A DNA stretch of 64,000 nucleotides from UBA10646 sp046296295 (GTDB lineage Bacteria; Bacteroidota; Bacteroidia; Chitinophagales; Chitinophagaceae), in assembly GCA_046296295.1 (NCBI GenBank), contig JBKBLG010000014.1:1-64000 (forward strand), given 5' to 3'. Shown one piece after another: positions 45,701-53,667 of this stretch. The stretch's first letter is position 1. Each line of letters opens with the position of its first letter. The position numbers and the translations under genes were made by a program. The notes below the pieces were generated by a model. It searched no databases. It was not told the origin of the DNA and saw only the letters and a list, made by a program, of their open reading frames with translations.

Positions 45701-46079
45701 GTATAATTATACCAGTTCGGTGATAGCATATAATAATGGCAATGCAAGTTTCACCATTCAAAAACTACCCATACAAGTGCAGTGGAGTAGTGTGAATGCA
45801 ATAACTATAACCGATATTAACCGCGATGACAAACCAGATATCTTATTAGGGGGTAACTTATTTCATTTTCTACCACAATTCGCAAGGCTCGATGCAAGCT
45901 ACACACACACGTTACTTAATAATGACAATCATACATGGCAATACATAAGCAATCAAAAAAGCGGTGTATTGTTACGTGGTTGTGTTAAAGATATTCAAAC
46001 CTTACAAGTTGCCGGAAACCCAAATGTGTTATGGTTGCAAAATAACGAGCGTCCGGTATTGTATCAACTTCAGAAGTAA
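42780..46079 (+). CDS. FG-GAP/VCBS repeat lipoprotein with ASPIC/UnbV region, copy 1
   Basis: The 1099-residue surface lipoprotein (IVATIACNGKQQ) holds many FG-GAP blades with the calcium-like pattern DINNDGLADVFF and DLDNDGDLDLIV, built into two beta-propellers. An ASPIC/UnbV-type insert lies between them (GFQSSVDYKQLFGIATTKVD). CRTAC1-like proteins of this kind often lie beside SusCD genes. Their role, perhaps in binding glycan or matrix, is not known. The ATG at 42780 is chosen for its lipoprotein signal. The second copy follows 3 bases after the stop. Confidence 0.87.
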   Translation: MKQFNYFIFIFFIVATIACNGKQQPDPLFTLMQNTGINFANNIHNTKDFNIFTYRNFYNGGGCAIGDINNDGLADVFFTANMGANKLYLNKGNFQFEDVSGKAGIEEANKWSTGVVMVDINADGWLDIYVCNAGYQVGMNSDNALFINNHDGTFTNKAKAYGLDNNGYTTHAAFFDYDIDGDLDCFILNNSFIPVNTLNNSNNRTLRAKDWPVADFLKGGGSFLMRNDGGVFTDVSAEANIYGSLISFGLGVTVGDVNGDHWPDIYVSNDFYEKDYLYINQRNGTFQEQLETYVQHTSLSSMGADMADINNDGYPDIFTTDMLPPTDYRLKTTSSFDNIDVQNLKERRGFYHQYQHNTLQINNHEGKFLETSFYSNVAASDWSWGGLIFDADNNGLSDLFVCNGIYHDVTDQDFIDFFANDIIQRMVLTGKKEEVDQVINKMPSKPIPNIFFRNNGNLQFEDASEIWGTQQPSFSNGAAYGDLDNDGDLDLIVNNVNAPAFIYQNTAIQRGAHYIAVQVKGTNQNTFAIGTTIKLYQGSTIQSREVIPSRGFQSSVDYKQLFGIATTKVDSIQIIFPNNTYVTFVQPITDTLLVVQQQGNEAKWLPPINATTTAFFTLKDSSSFLPHKEDDYIDFYTERNIPMMQSRQGPKSAVADYNNDGLQDIFIGGAVGSAAQLYLQLPYGKWQRSTQTLFNQYLEFEDTEVVSFDADGDGDADIMVGSGGNHLPQGSIEMRTRLYLNDGKGLFTSGNELPAVLGNTSVIAPFDVDNDGDTDVFVGSLCMPQNYGIASSNQLWINNGKGVFSAQTVAAFKSLGMVTDAGWMQLQPNGKPTLVIVGEFSEPQFFEWNGTTLVRKPTNLDVYKGMWQAVAVADLNNDGLQDLVIGNYGENFYLKPDSAHPVKLFINDFDGNGILDKVWSRTIDNKDVPVFLKRELTDNIPSLKKQNLRHEAYATKSVQALFSNTSLQQALVRTYNYTSSVIAYNNGNASFTIQKLPIQVQWSSVNAITITDINRDDKPDILLGGNLFHFLPQFARLDASYTHTLLNNDNHTWQYISNQKSGVLLRGCVKDIQTLQVAGNPNVLWLQNNERPVLYQLQK

Positions 46080-46082
46080 AAC

Positions 46083-49000
46083 ATGCGCTATAATTTTATT
46101 ATTTCATTAATACTGATACTGTTAACAGCTTGTGGCAAGTCATCTGAAAAGCCACTGTTACAAGTATTAACAGCAGAGCAAACCGGCATTCAGTTTTCGA
46201 ACAACCTTACAGCTACCAATGCATTTAACATGTTTAAATACATGTACTTCTACAACGGTGCAGGAGTTGGTGTAGGCGATTTTAATAACGATGGCTTACA
46301 AGATGTTTTTTTCGCAAGCAATCAATCACAAAATAGTTTATATCTCAATAAGGGCAATTTTACCTTTGAAGATGTTACCTCCGCTGCTAATATTCCCCTT
46401 AAAAGCGGTTGGAGCACAGGCATTAGCGTTGTAGATATTAATAACGATGGGTTGTTAGATATTTATGTATGTAAGGTAAGTGCGTACGAAGGTTTAACAG
46501 GCGCTAATGAGTTACTCATATGCAAAGGTCTGAAAAACGGCATTCCTACTTACGTAAATGAAGCCGAAGCTTACGGTATCAACTTCAAAGGTTTTAGCAC
46601 GCAAGCTGCTTTTTTTGATATGGATGTTGATGGCGACTTAGATATGTATTTGCTCAATCATGCAGTACATCACAATGGTACATTTGCACAACGTAGTAGT
46701 TTTTACAATACTACACACCCTACCAGCGGCGATAGGCTCTATCGCAACGATAATGGAAAGTATATTGATGTTACAGCAACAGCCGGAATTAACAGTACTG
46801 CAATTGGTTATGGGCTAGGCATTGCTATCAACGATGTCAATAACGATGGATATCCCGATATATATGTTGGCAACGATTTTCATGAAAACGATTACCTCTA
46901 TATCAACCAAAAAAACGGAACCTTTAAAGAAGCATTAAACGAACAAATACAACATACTAGTCAGTTTAGTATGGGTGTTGATATGGCCGATCTTAATAAC
47001 GATGCTCAGACTGAAATCATAAGCATGGACATGCTACCCGACGATCCCTATATTTTAAAACGCTCTCTTGGCGAAGATGCTTACGATATATTTCAAGTGA
47101 AATTAAAACATGGCTATAACCATCAGTATGCACGTAATAACTTGCAGTTAAATAGAGGCAATGGTAAGTTCAGTGAGGTGGGCTTGTATGCTGGTATTTA
47201 TGCAACCGATTGGAGTTGGGCTCCGCTGTTAGTAGATCTAAATAACGATGGCTTAAAAGATATATTTATTACCAATGGTATTCCTAAACGCTTGAACGAT
47301 ATTGATTATGTGAACTATGTTAGCAACGAAGAAGTACAAGCTAAAATTCGAACCAATACCATTGGTGAAAAAGATATGGCCGTTATTAATCACTATCCTG
47401 AAATTAAACTGCCGAACAAAGTATATCTCAATCAAGGTAATGTACAATTTACAGATGCAGCGGCAAGCGTAGCAGATAATATACCAACATTCAGTAATGG
47501 CGCTGCGTATGCCGATTTTGATAACGATGGCGATATAGACATCATCGTTAATAATATTAACGATAAAGCAACCATTTATCGCAACACCTGTAACGATGCT
47601 AAACAAGCACCAAGCATTACAATCACATTAAAAGGAAATGCCACTAACAACAACGCTATCGGTGCCAGGGTACTATTGTACACCAATAAGCAAGTGTTAA
47701 GCTATGAAAAGCAGCCAGTACGAGGGTTTCAAAGCAGTATGGAAGTGCCATTACAATTCGCATTGCCCACAACTGCTATAGATTCTGCTATACTTATTTG
47801 GCCCGATAATACGTACCAATATCTTACCATCGACACCACTAAGCTGCATCGTACACTAACGTATCAACCCAATCTGCCAACGTTTAATTTCAAACAGTTA
47901 CAACCACAGCCAATACAGCATCATTATGTTTGGAGCGATATAACAAAAGCTGCCCAACTGCAATTTACCCATCAAGAAAATAGTTTTGTAGAATTCGATC
48001 GAGAACAGCTTATTCCTTGGATGGTAAGCAAAGAAGGCCCTGCACTTGCCATAGCCGATGTTAATGCCGATGGCTTGCACGATATTTTTATTGGCGGCGC
48101 TCGAGATCAGTCCGCAGCATTATTGATGCAACAACCCAACGGCACTTTTCATCAACGAACATCAACAGCATTAATGGCAGATAGCAGTTTTGAAGATGTA
48201 GCAGCCACCTTTGCCGATATTAATAACGATGGATCCCCCGATTTGCTCATAGCAAGTGGCGGCAATGAATTTTATGGCAACGATGAGCACAATCAACCAC
48301 GCCTATATCTGAACGATGGTAAGGGTAATTTTAGCAAGCAGCCCAATGCATTCAATGGCATTTTTGCAACGGCAAGTTGTATTGTAACAGCCGATTTTAA
48401 TAGCGATGGCTGGCTCGATGTGTTTATTGGAGCAAGAGCCCAACCCAATACTTACGGCAGCATTCCAGAAAGTTACCTTGCGGTAAATGACGGTAAAGGC
48501 AACTTCAAAAAAGCCAATAACGCATTGCAAAAAATCATAGCACGTATAGGCTTAGTTACAGATGCTGTAGCAACAGATATCAATAGCGATGCAAAACCTG
48601 ATCTTTTCATTGCAACAGAGTGGGGTCATATTTATAGTATAATTAGTAGCGGGCAGGCTTACACGCAAGCTACCATTGGTAAAAAAGGGCTGTGGCACAA
48701 ATTATTACTTACCGATATCAATGCCGATGGTATTGCCGATATTGTAGCAGGTAATCTCGGGCTCAATAGCCGATTAAAAGCAACCGAGCAACACCCCATA
48801 CGTTTATATATCAACGATTTTGATGGTAACGGTATTACAGAACAAATACTTACTTACTACCTTAATGGTAAAGAGATTCCATTTGCGAATAAAGACGAGT
48901 TGCAAAAGCAACTACCCATACTCAAGAAAAAATTCTTATATGCCGAAGCATTTGCCAAAGCCGATCTGCCAACACTATTAGGAGCCGATAAGTTAAAAGC

Positions 49001-49397
49001 AGCACAACAATATACTGTTACCGATTTGGCTAATGCCGTTTTCTTAGGCAATGGTAAAGGCGCATTTACACAATTACCAACCACGCAATTGCCATATACC
49101 ATGCAGCTTGCACCCTTACGAGCTATGGCAGCCATCGATAAAACACATGTATTGTTAGCAGGTAATTTCTACGATAACAACATACAAATGGGCCGCTACG
49201 ATGCCGATTATGGACTATTGTTACAAACACAACCACAATACACTGCATCGTTACTATGGCAGCCTAACAAAATGCCATTGCCTATTACCGATCAAGTAAG
49301 AAACATAGCTCGCTTACAAGTAGCAGGCAAGCAGGCCGTACTACTTGCAAAAAACAATGCTCCGTTACAACTACTCCTATACGAAAAACTACCCTAG
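46083..49397 (+). CDS. FG-GAP/VCBS repeat lipoprotein with ASPIC/UnbV region, copy 2
   Basis: The 1104-residue paralogue of the preceding gene has the same length, lipoprotein start (LILILLTACGKSS), FG-GAP blades (DFNNDGLQDVFF, DINNDGLLDIYV) and central ASPIC-like region (GFQSSMEVPLQFALPTTAID). The two differ across most of their length, so the duplication is old. They are four bases apart and must be co-transcribed. The products may work as a pair at the outer membrane. Two repeats lie inside: the 14-mer at 48476 read as YLAVND and a sister motif at 46548. Confidence 0.87.
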   Translation: MRYNFIISLILILLTACGKSSEKPLLQVLTAEQTGIQFSNNLTATNAFNMFKYMYFYNGAGVGVGDFNNDGLQDVFFASNQSQNSLYLNKGNFTFEDVTSAANIPLKSGWSTGISVVDINNDGLLDIYVCKVSAYEGLTGANELLICKGLKNGIPTYVNEAEAYGINFKGFSTQAAFFDMDVDGDLDMYLLNHAVHHNGTFAQRSSFYNTTHPTSGDRLYRNDNGKYIDVTATAGINSTAIGYGLGIAINDVNNDGYPDIYVGNDFHENDYLYINQKNGTFKEALNEQIQHTSQFSMGVDMADLNNDAQTEIISMDMLPDDPYILKRSLGEDAYDIFQVKLKHGYNHQYARNNLQLNRGNGKFSEVGLYAGIYATDWSWAPLLVDLNNDGLKDIFITNGIPKRLNDIDYVNYVSNEEVQAKIRTNTIGEKDMAVINHYPEIKLPNKVYLNQGNVQFTDAAASVADNIPTFSNGAAYADFDNDGDIDIIVNNINDKATIYRNTCNDAKQAPSITITLKGNATNNNAIGARVLLYTNKQVLSYEKQPVRGFQSSMEVPLQFALPTTAIDSAILIWPDNTYQYLTIDTTKLHRTLTYQPNLPTFNFKQLQPQPIQHHYVWSDITKAAQLQFTHQENSFVEFDREQLIPWMVSKEGPALAIADVNADGLHDIFIGGARDQSAALLMQQPNGTFHQRTSTALMADSSFEDVAATFADINNDGSPDLLIASGGNEFYGNDEHNQPRLYLNDGKGNFSKQPNAFNGIFATASCIVTADFNSDGWLDVFIGARAQPNTYGSIPESYLAVNDGKGNFKKANNALQKIIARIGLVTDAVATDINSDAKPDLFIATEWGHIYSIISSGQAYTQATIGKKGLWHKLLLTDINADGIADIVAGNLGLNSRLKATEQHPIRLYINDFDGNGITEQILTYYLNGKEIPFANKDELQKQLPILKKKFLYAEAFAKADLPTLLGADKLKAAQQYTVTDLANAVFLGNGKGAFTQLPTTQLPYTMQLAPLRAMAAIDKTHVLLAGNFYDNNIQMGRYDADYGLLLQTQPQYTASLLWQPNKMPLPITDQVRNIARLQVAGKQAVLLAKNNAPLQLLLYEKLP

Positions 49398-49411
49398 TAT
49401 AATTTTAACAA

Positions 49412-49448
49412 CATTTACCGTAAGGTAATACACACCTTGCGGTAAATG
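49412..49448. repeat. Inverted pair of 14-mer repeats
   Basis: An exact minus copy (49412-49425) and a one-mismatch plus copy (49435-49448) are nine bases apart and can fold to a 14-bp hairpin, just after the FG-GAP genes. It might act as a weak terminator, but no T run follows. Confidence 0.75.
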
Positions 49449-49457
49449 TATATTACC

Positions 49458-49738
49458 ATGCGAGTACTGAGCATCATTTTTTTAATCATATTAGCTACCT
49501 GCTACGATTGTAAGCCACCGATAGTACAATACCAAACAGCATACCGCCTGGCTTTCAAATAAATAGCGGTGCTACAAATGTAATTATTGATAATGCAAGC
49601 ATTCAGTCAAAGAGTATTATGGGCAATAAAAAAGGTGATGCGGTATTGTAAGCAATAAAACCTGTGTATATCAACAGCTTAATGCAGCAATATGCACAAA
49701 CATTACACGTTAAACCTAAACTAGAGTTTTACTCCTAA
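49458..49738 (+). pseudogene. Decayed lipoprotein gene
   Basis: An ATG at 49458 begins a good lipoprotein signal (RVLSIIFLIILATC) and continues as YDCKPPIVQYQTA. The frame then breaks: a shifted frame goes on with IPPGFQINSGATNVIIDNAS and reaches GDAVL, is stopped by an in-frame TAA, and continues as AIKPVYINSLMQQYAQTLHV to a stop at 49736-49738. One frameshift and one nonsense codon therefore explain it. The family is not recognised. Remaining sequence to 49912 holds no gene. Confidence 0.6.
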
Positions 49739-49910
49739 CAACATTGGCGTTTAGCAACCGAGCGGTATAGAGTGGTATGCTCGCAGCAGGCTCATCATAA
49801 AAAACTAGTAACAAATTATAGCGACGGCACTAACACAGCAAGCACAAATACTTGATCTTTTTTGCAACATATCTGCGCATCAGGCAAAAACCACTTTTTC
49901 GATAGTACCA

Positions 49911-49924
49911 CCTTACGGTAAATA
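49911..49924 (+). repeat. 14-mer repeat containing the xylB stop codon
   Basis: CCTTACGGTAAATA includes at 49913-49915 the TTA that is the minus-strand stop of the kinase gene, so the repeat forms the end of the reading frame. Confidence 0.75.
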
Positions 49925-51388
49925 AGAAAGCAGTCGCTGCTTCCATTGTTGATAAAAATCTTCGTACTGTGTTAGCTTACCGGGTTTAATCGCTTGCACA
50001 GGTTGCTTACCTACAAAAGCATCTTGGGTATTGAATGTTCCTAAGCCAATACCTGCGGCAATAGCCGCACCAACGCTACCTTCATTATCATAGAGTTCAA
50101 GTTCAAGATTGGTAACATGGGTTAGTGCCTGACAAAAAGTATCGCTTAAAAACATATTGGTGCGGCCGGCTTTCATTTTGGTAGGAGCTATTCCGTTTTC
50201 CCGCATTATATCAAGCCCGTACCTAAAACTGTAGGCAATACCTTCTTGTACCGCTCTGAAATAATGGGCTGGGGTATGTACATTCAAATCAATACCTAAG
50301 AGCTGTGCACCGGGCATGGTATTGCCAAGCATACGCTCTGCTCCATTACCAAAAGGCAAAAACATAAGTCCATGTGCGCCAGCAGGTATCGATTGCGATA
50401 AAAAATTCATATCGTTGTAGCTATACTGCGGCCCCAGAATACGGCGTGCCCAATTATAAGCGTTGCCTGTACCATTAATACATAGCAAAATACCAATACG
50501 AGGGTTTTCGGCAGTATGGTTAACATGTGCAAAGCTGTTAACCCTACTTTCTGCATCGTACGATAATTGTTGCGTTACGCCATACAATACACCACTAGTA
50601 CCTGCGGTGGCAGCTATTTCGCCTGGTTGTTGCACATTTAGGCTAAATGCATTGTTGGGTTGATCGCCACATTTGTAAGTAACAGGGGTGCCGGCTTTTA
50701 GACCAAGTTCATCGGCTACCGCCGGACTAACACCACCGTGGCTGCCAAATACGTTGTGAATTGGCGGTATATAGTGCTTATCTAATTGATAATATTCAAA
50801 TAGCTTATCGCAAAGCTGGTTGTTTTTAAAATCCCAAAAAATACCTTCACTTAAAGCGCTAACACTGGTAGTTGCTTGCCCTGTTAAACAAAACGAAACA
50901 TAATCGCCAGGTAACATCATGGTATGAATCTGCCGATAGATATGTGGTTCGTTTTGCTGTACCCAGGCTAATTTACTAGCCGTGAAGTTGCCCGGGCTAT
51001 TCAGCAAGTGGGTTCTACAATAATCTTTACCAAGCGCTTCAAAAGCATTTTCGCCAATAGTTACCGCACGGCTATCGCACCAAATAATACTCGGCCGCAA
51101 CACATGATAATGCCTGTTTAATAATACTAAACCGTGCATTTGGTAACTAATACCGATAGCTTTAATATCTTTAGGGTTGTATTTGCCGGTTGCGTTCGCT
51201 TTAATAATAGCTTTTTGCGTATAACTCCACCAATCTTCAGGGTGCTGTTCGTACCAACCGGGTTTTGGCGATTGAATAGGTGCTTCGCCTTCCGGAAATT
51301 GTGCTGCTGCAACTTTAGTTTTTGTTGCTGCATCAATCACAGATACTTTTACCGACGAAGTACCAATATCAACTCCTAATAAATACAT
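49913..51388 (-). CDS. xylB: Xylulokinase-like FGGY sugar kinase
   Basis: The 491-residue kinase starts MYLLGVDIGTSSVKVSVIDA, the phosphate-binding loop of the FGGY family. It contains GISYQMHGLVLL and WCDSRA, near-perfect for xylulokinase, and GTSGVLYGV in the second domain. It should phosphorylate D-xylulose with ATP. No xylose isomerase is beside it here. It points away from the Sus genes, so a joint role in pentose use is only inference. Its last codons end within a 14-mer repeat. Confidence 0.85.
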   Translation of the reverse strand: MYLLGVDIGTSSVKVSVIDAATKTKVAAAQFPEGEAPIQSPKPGWYEQHPEDWWSYTQKAIIKANATGKYNPKDIKAIGISYQMHGLVLLNRHYHVLRPSIIWCDSRAVTIGENAFEALGKDYCRTHLLNSPGNFTASKLAWVQQNEPHIYRQIHTMMLPGDYVSFCLTGQATTSVSALSEGIFWDFKNNQLCDKLFEYYQLDKHYIPPIHNVFGSHGGVSPAVADELGLKAGTPVTYKCGDQPNNAFSLNVQQPGEIAATAGTSGVLYGVTQQLSYDAESRVNSFAHVNHTAENPRIGILLCINGTGNAYNWARRILGPQYSYNDMNFLSQSIPAGAHGLMFLPFGNGAERMLGNTMPGAQLLGIDLNVHTPAHYFRAVQEGIAYSFRYGLDIMRENGIAPTKMKAGRTNMFLSDTFCQALTHVTNLELELYDNEGSVGAAIAAGIGLGTFNTQDAFVGKQPVQAIKPGKLTQYEDFYQQWKQRLLSYLP

Positions 51389-51519
51389 GCATCAATCGTT
51401 TATAGTTGGTGAATGTAAGCATACACGGCAATAAAAATTTAAAATCATCGGCCGAAAAATAATCTGTTAAGGTTATGTAATTTCAATATTATCAACATCT
51501 TTAAATATTAAAAAACTCA

Positions 51520-53373
51520 ATGCAATATTTACGTAAGTACCTATTTCTAATGCATGGTTTATTGGTTATTGCAGGCAATAACTACGCACAAACCGCTGCA
51601 CAGCTCGATAAAGTAGTTGTTTTTTCGAGTGGTGCCGAGCTGCATCATAGTGTTACCCTTTCGGTAAAACAAGGCGCAAGCGAGGTTCAGATATATAAGT
51701 TAGCTCGTGTAGCCGATGTACGCAGTATTCAAGTAACAGCACCACCACAAGTAAGCGTAGTGGGCGTGAAGTATCAAAACAACTATTTGCAGCCTGCGGC
51801 AACTACCAATAAGTTGTTACAAGATTCTATTAAACAAATACAAACACAAATTACACAGTTACAAACCCAGCAAGCCGAGGCCAATCAAATGCAAGAGCTC
51901 CTAAAGGCCAATATGGAAATGAAAGGGCAGGCGGGCTTACAAGTAACCGAGTTTGCTAAGTTTTTCGATTATTATAGAGCAAAGCTAAATGCCCTACAAA
52001 AAGAAGTACAAACTCACAAAGCAGCTATTGCTAGCCTGCAAGAAGTGCTCCAACGCCTGCAACAGCAAGAATACGATGGTAGCCGTAATAAAGAGCAGCC
52101 AACCGGTAGTATTACCTTGCAGTTGCAAAGTGCTGTTGCTGGGCGCTATACTTTTAATATTAGCTACATTGCCAATGCAGCCTCATGGAAGCCATCGTAT
52201 GAAGTAAAGGTGAAACATGTACAAACTGGGTTACAAATTGTACAGAAAGCGTCTATTACTCAAAATACTGGTATTGATTGGAAGCAAGTGAAGCTAACCC
52301 TGAATAGTGGTATGCCGCTCAACCAACAAGAAGCACCCGTGTTACAGCCCAAGTTTGTTCGTTATGCAGTACCAAGGGCAATGCTGAAGCAAAAGCAAAC
52401 TGATATTTCTTCTAATGAACATGAGTACAGTAGAAATATCGTACCCAACCAAAGTGAAACACAGCAGCTTGAACAAATGCTACAGGGCAAAGTAGGTGGC
52501 GTGAACGCAACTGCAATGGCAGGTGCTAGTAAGCAAGTTGTAATTAGGGGTAATAGTTCTACCAGTGGTAGTAACAAACCATTGTACGTTGTAGACGGAG
52601 TTCCGGTAGAGGAAGCTATCTTTCAAAAAATTCCATCTGTTCAAATTGAAAGCATCGATGTTTTGAAGGATGCAGCGGCAACTGCTATTTATGGAAGTAG
52701 TGGTCAGTATGGTGTGGTAGTGGTAACCACCAAAAGTGCCACCGATTATGTGCTACAATCAGACCAATTATTGAACCAACAATTTGAAGTAGAGCTCCCG
52801 TACGATGTAGTGCAAGGTTACAATGCACAAACAGTAACACTTCAATCCAAAGAAATTCCGGTAATGTACAAGCATGTAACAGTACCGAGTATCAACCCAC
52901 AAGTGTACTTGATAGCTGAAATAGCCGATTGGAGTAAGTATAATTTGTTACCGGGCAGCGCTACAATTCAACTGCAAGGCACGTATGTTGGTACTACCCT
53001 GCTTAATACTGCTGCTACTAGCGATACTCTTGCTTTAACACTTGGGATAGACAAGCAAGTGAACGTACAACGCAATGTATTGAAAGATGTGAGTAGTATA
53101 AAATTTTTAGGCAGTAATAAGTTGCAAACGTTTACCTACGAAATCAGTGTTAAGAATAATAAGCAAGAAGGTGTAGCACTACAAGTGCAAGATCAAATTC
53201 CATTATCTACCAATGCCGATATTGAAATTGTTTTGAAAGAGCCCGGCGGCGCTACTTATACCGATGATAAAGGCTTTTTAACATGGCAGCTTAATTTAGC
53301 CCCAGGCGAGGTTAAAAAAATGCAGTACACATTTACCGTAAGGTATCCGAAAGATAAAACCTTGCATTGGTAG
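51520..53373 (+). CDS. MuiA-type DUF4139 protein with inserted TonB plug segment
   Basis: The 617-residue exported protein has a signal peptide (ending NNYAQ) and an N-terminal DUF4140-like domain. A coiled coil follows at about 105-190 (QTQITQLQTQQAEANQMQEL), then the beta-rich DUF4139 domain (YTFNISYIANAASWKPSYEV). At about residues 315-405 this domain is broken by a segment like the SusC plug: VVDGVPV, then IESIDVLKDAAATAIYGS and GVVVVTTKS. DUF4139 resumes after it to the C-terminus. The role of MuiA-type proteins is unclear. A sister motif overlaps the first codons, and an exact 14-mer lies near the end. Confidence 0.85.
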   Translation: MQYLRKYLFLMHGLLVIAGNNYAQTAAQLDKVVVFSSGAELHHSVTLSVKQGASEVQIYKLARVADVRSIQVTAPPQVSVVGVKYQNNYLQPAATTNKLLQDSIKQIQTQITQLQTQQAEANQMQELLKANMEMKGQAGLQVTEFAKFFDYYRAKLNALQKEVQTHKAAIASLQEVLQRLQQQEYDGSRNKEQPTGSITLQLQSAVAGRYTFNISYIANAASWKPSYEVKVKHVQTGLQIVQKASITQNTGIDWKQVKLTLNSGMPLNQQEAPVLQPKFVRYAVPRAMLKQKQTDISSNEHEYSRNIVPNQSETQQLEQMLQGKVGGVNATAMAGASKQVVIRGNSSTSGSNKPLYVVDGVPVEEAIFQKIPSVQIESIDVLKDAAATAIYGSSGQYGVVVVTTKSATDYVLQSDQLLNQQFEVELPYDVVQGYNAQTVTLQSKEIPVMYKHVTVPSINPQVYLIAEIADWSKYNLLPGSATIQLQGTYVGTTLLNTAATSDTLALTLGIDKQVNVQRNVLKDVSSIKFLGSNKLQTFTYEISVKNNKQEGVALQVQDQIPLSTNADIEIVLKEPGGATYTDDKGFLTWQLNLAPGEVKKMQYTFTVRYPKDKTLHW

Positions 53374-53410
53374 CAATTATCAAATGATAATAATAGCTGA
53401 TTTAACGAAT

Positions 53411-53510
53411 GGGGGGGGGGGGGGGGGGGGGGGCCGCCCCCCCCCCCCCAAAAAAAAAAAGGAGTATGGGGAAAAAAAAAAAAAAAAAAANNNNNNNNNN
53501 GCCCCCCCCC
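53411..53510. other. Corrupted assembly gap (poly-G, poly-C, poly-A, N)
   Basis: A G run of about 22 is followed by CC GCC-type C runs, an A run, another A run and ten N, then a C run. The flanks AGCTGATTTAACGAAT and ATTCGTTAAATCAGCT are perfect inverted 16-base copies. This looks like a failed join of reads or contigs. The true sequence and length are unknown, and no gene should be read across it. Confidence 0.9.
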
Positions 53511-53667
53511 ATTCGTTAAATCAGCTGTAGATAGCAATGAAGTACACAAACCCACAAAATTTTTTTGCTTTTAAAGCTGTTTGTACGGCTCTAAAACCTC
53601 ACAAAACTGCAATTACATCTATTTATTACGTTACTTTACGCACAAATACGCACAATTGCGCAGCTAT

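Noticed and set aside
42960..49400. Repeated GATATTAATAACGATGG-like DNA in the FG-GAP genes
   Set aside because: Not a DNA repeat of its own; it is the coding of repeated DINNDG protein blades.
53411..53510. G and C runs as a real G-quadruplex or switch
   Set aside because: Mixed runs with N characters and inverted flanks fit an assembly fault better than biology.
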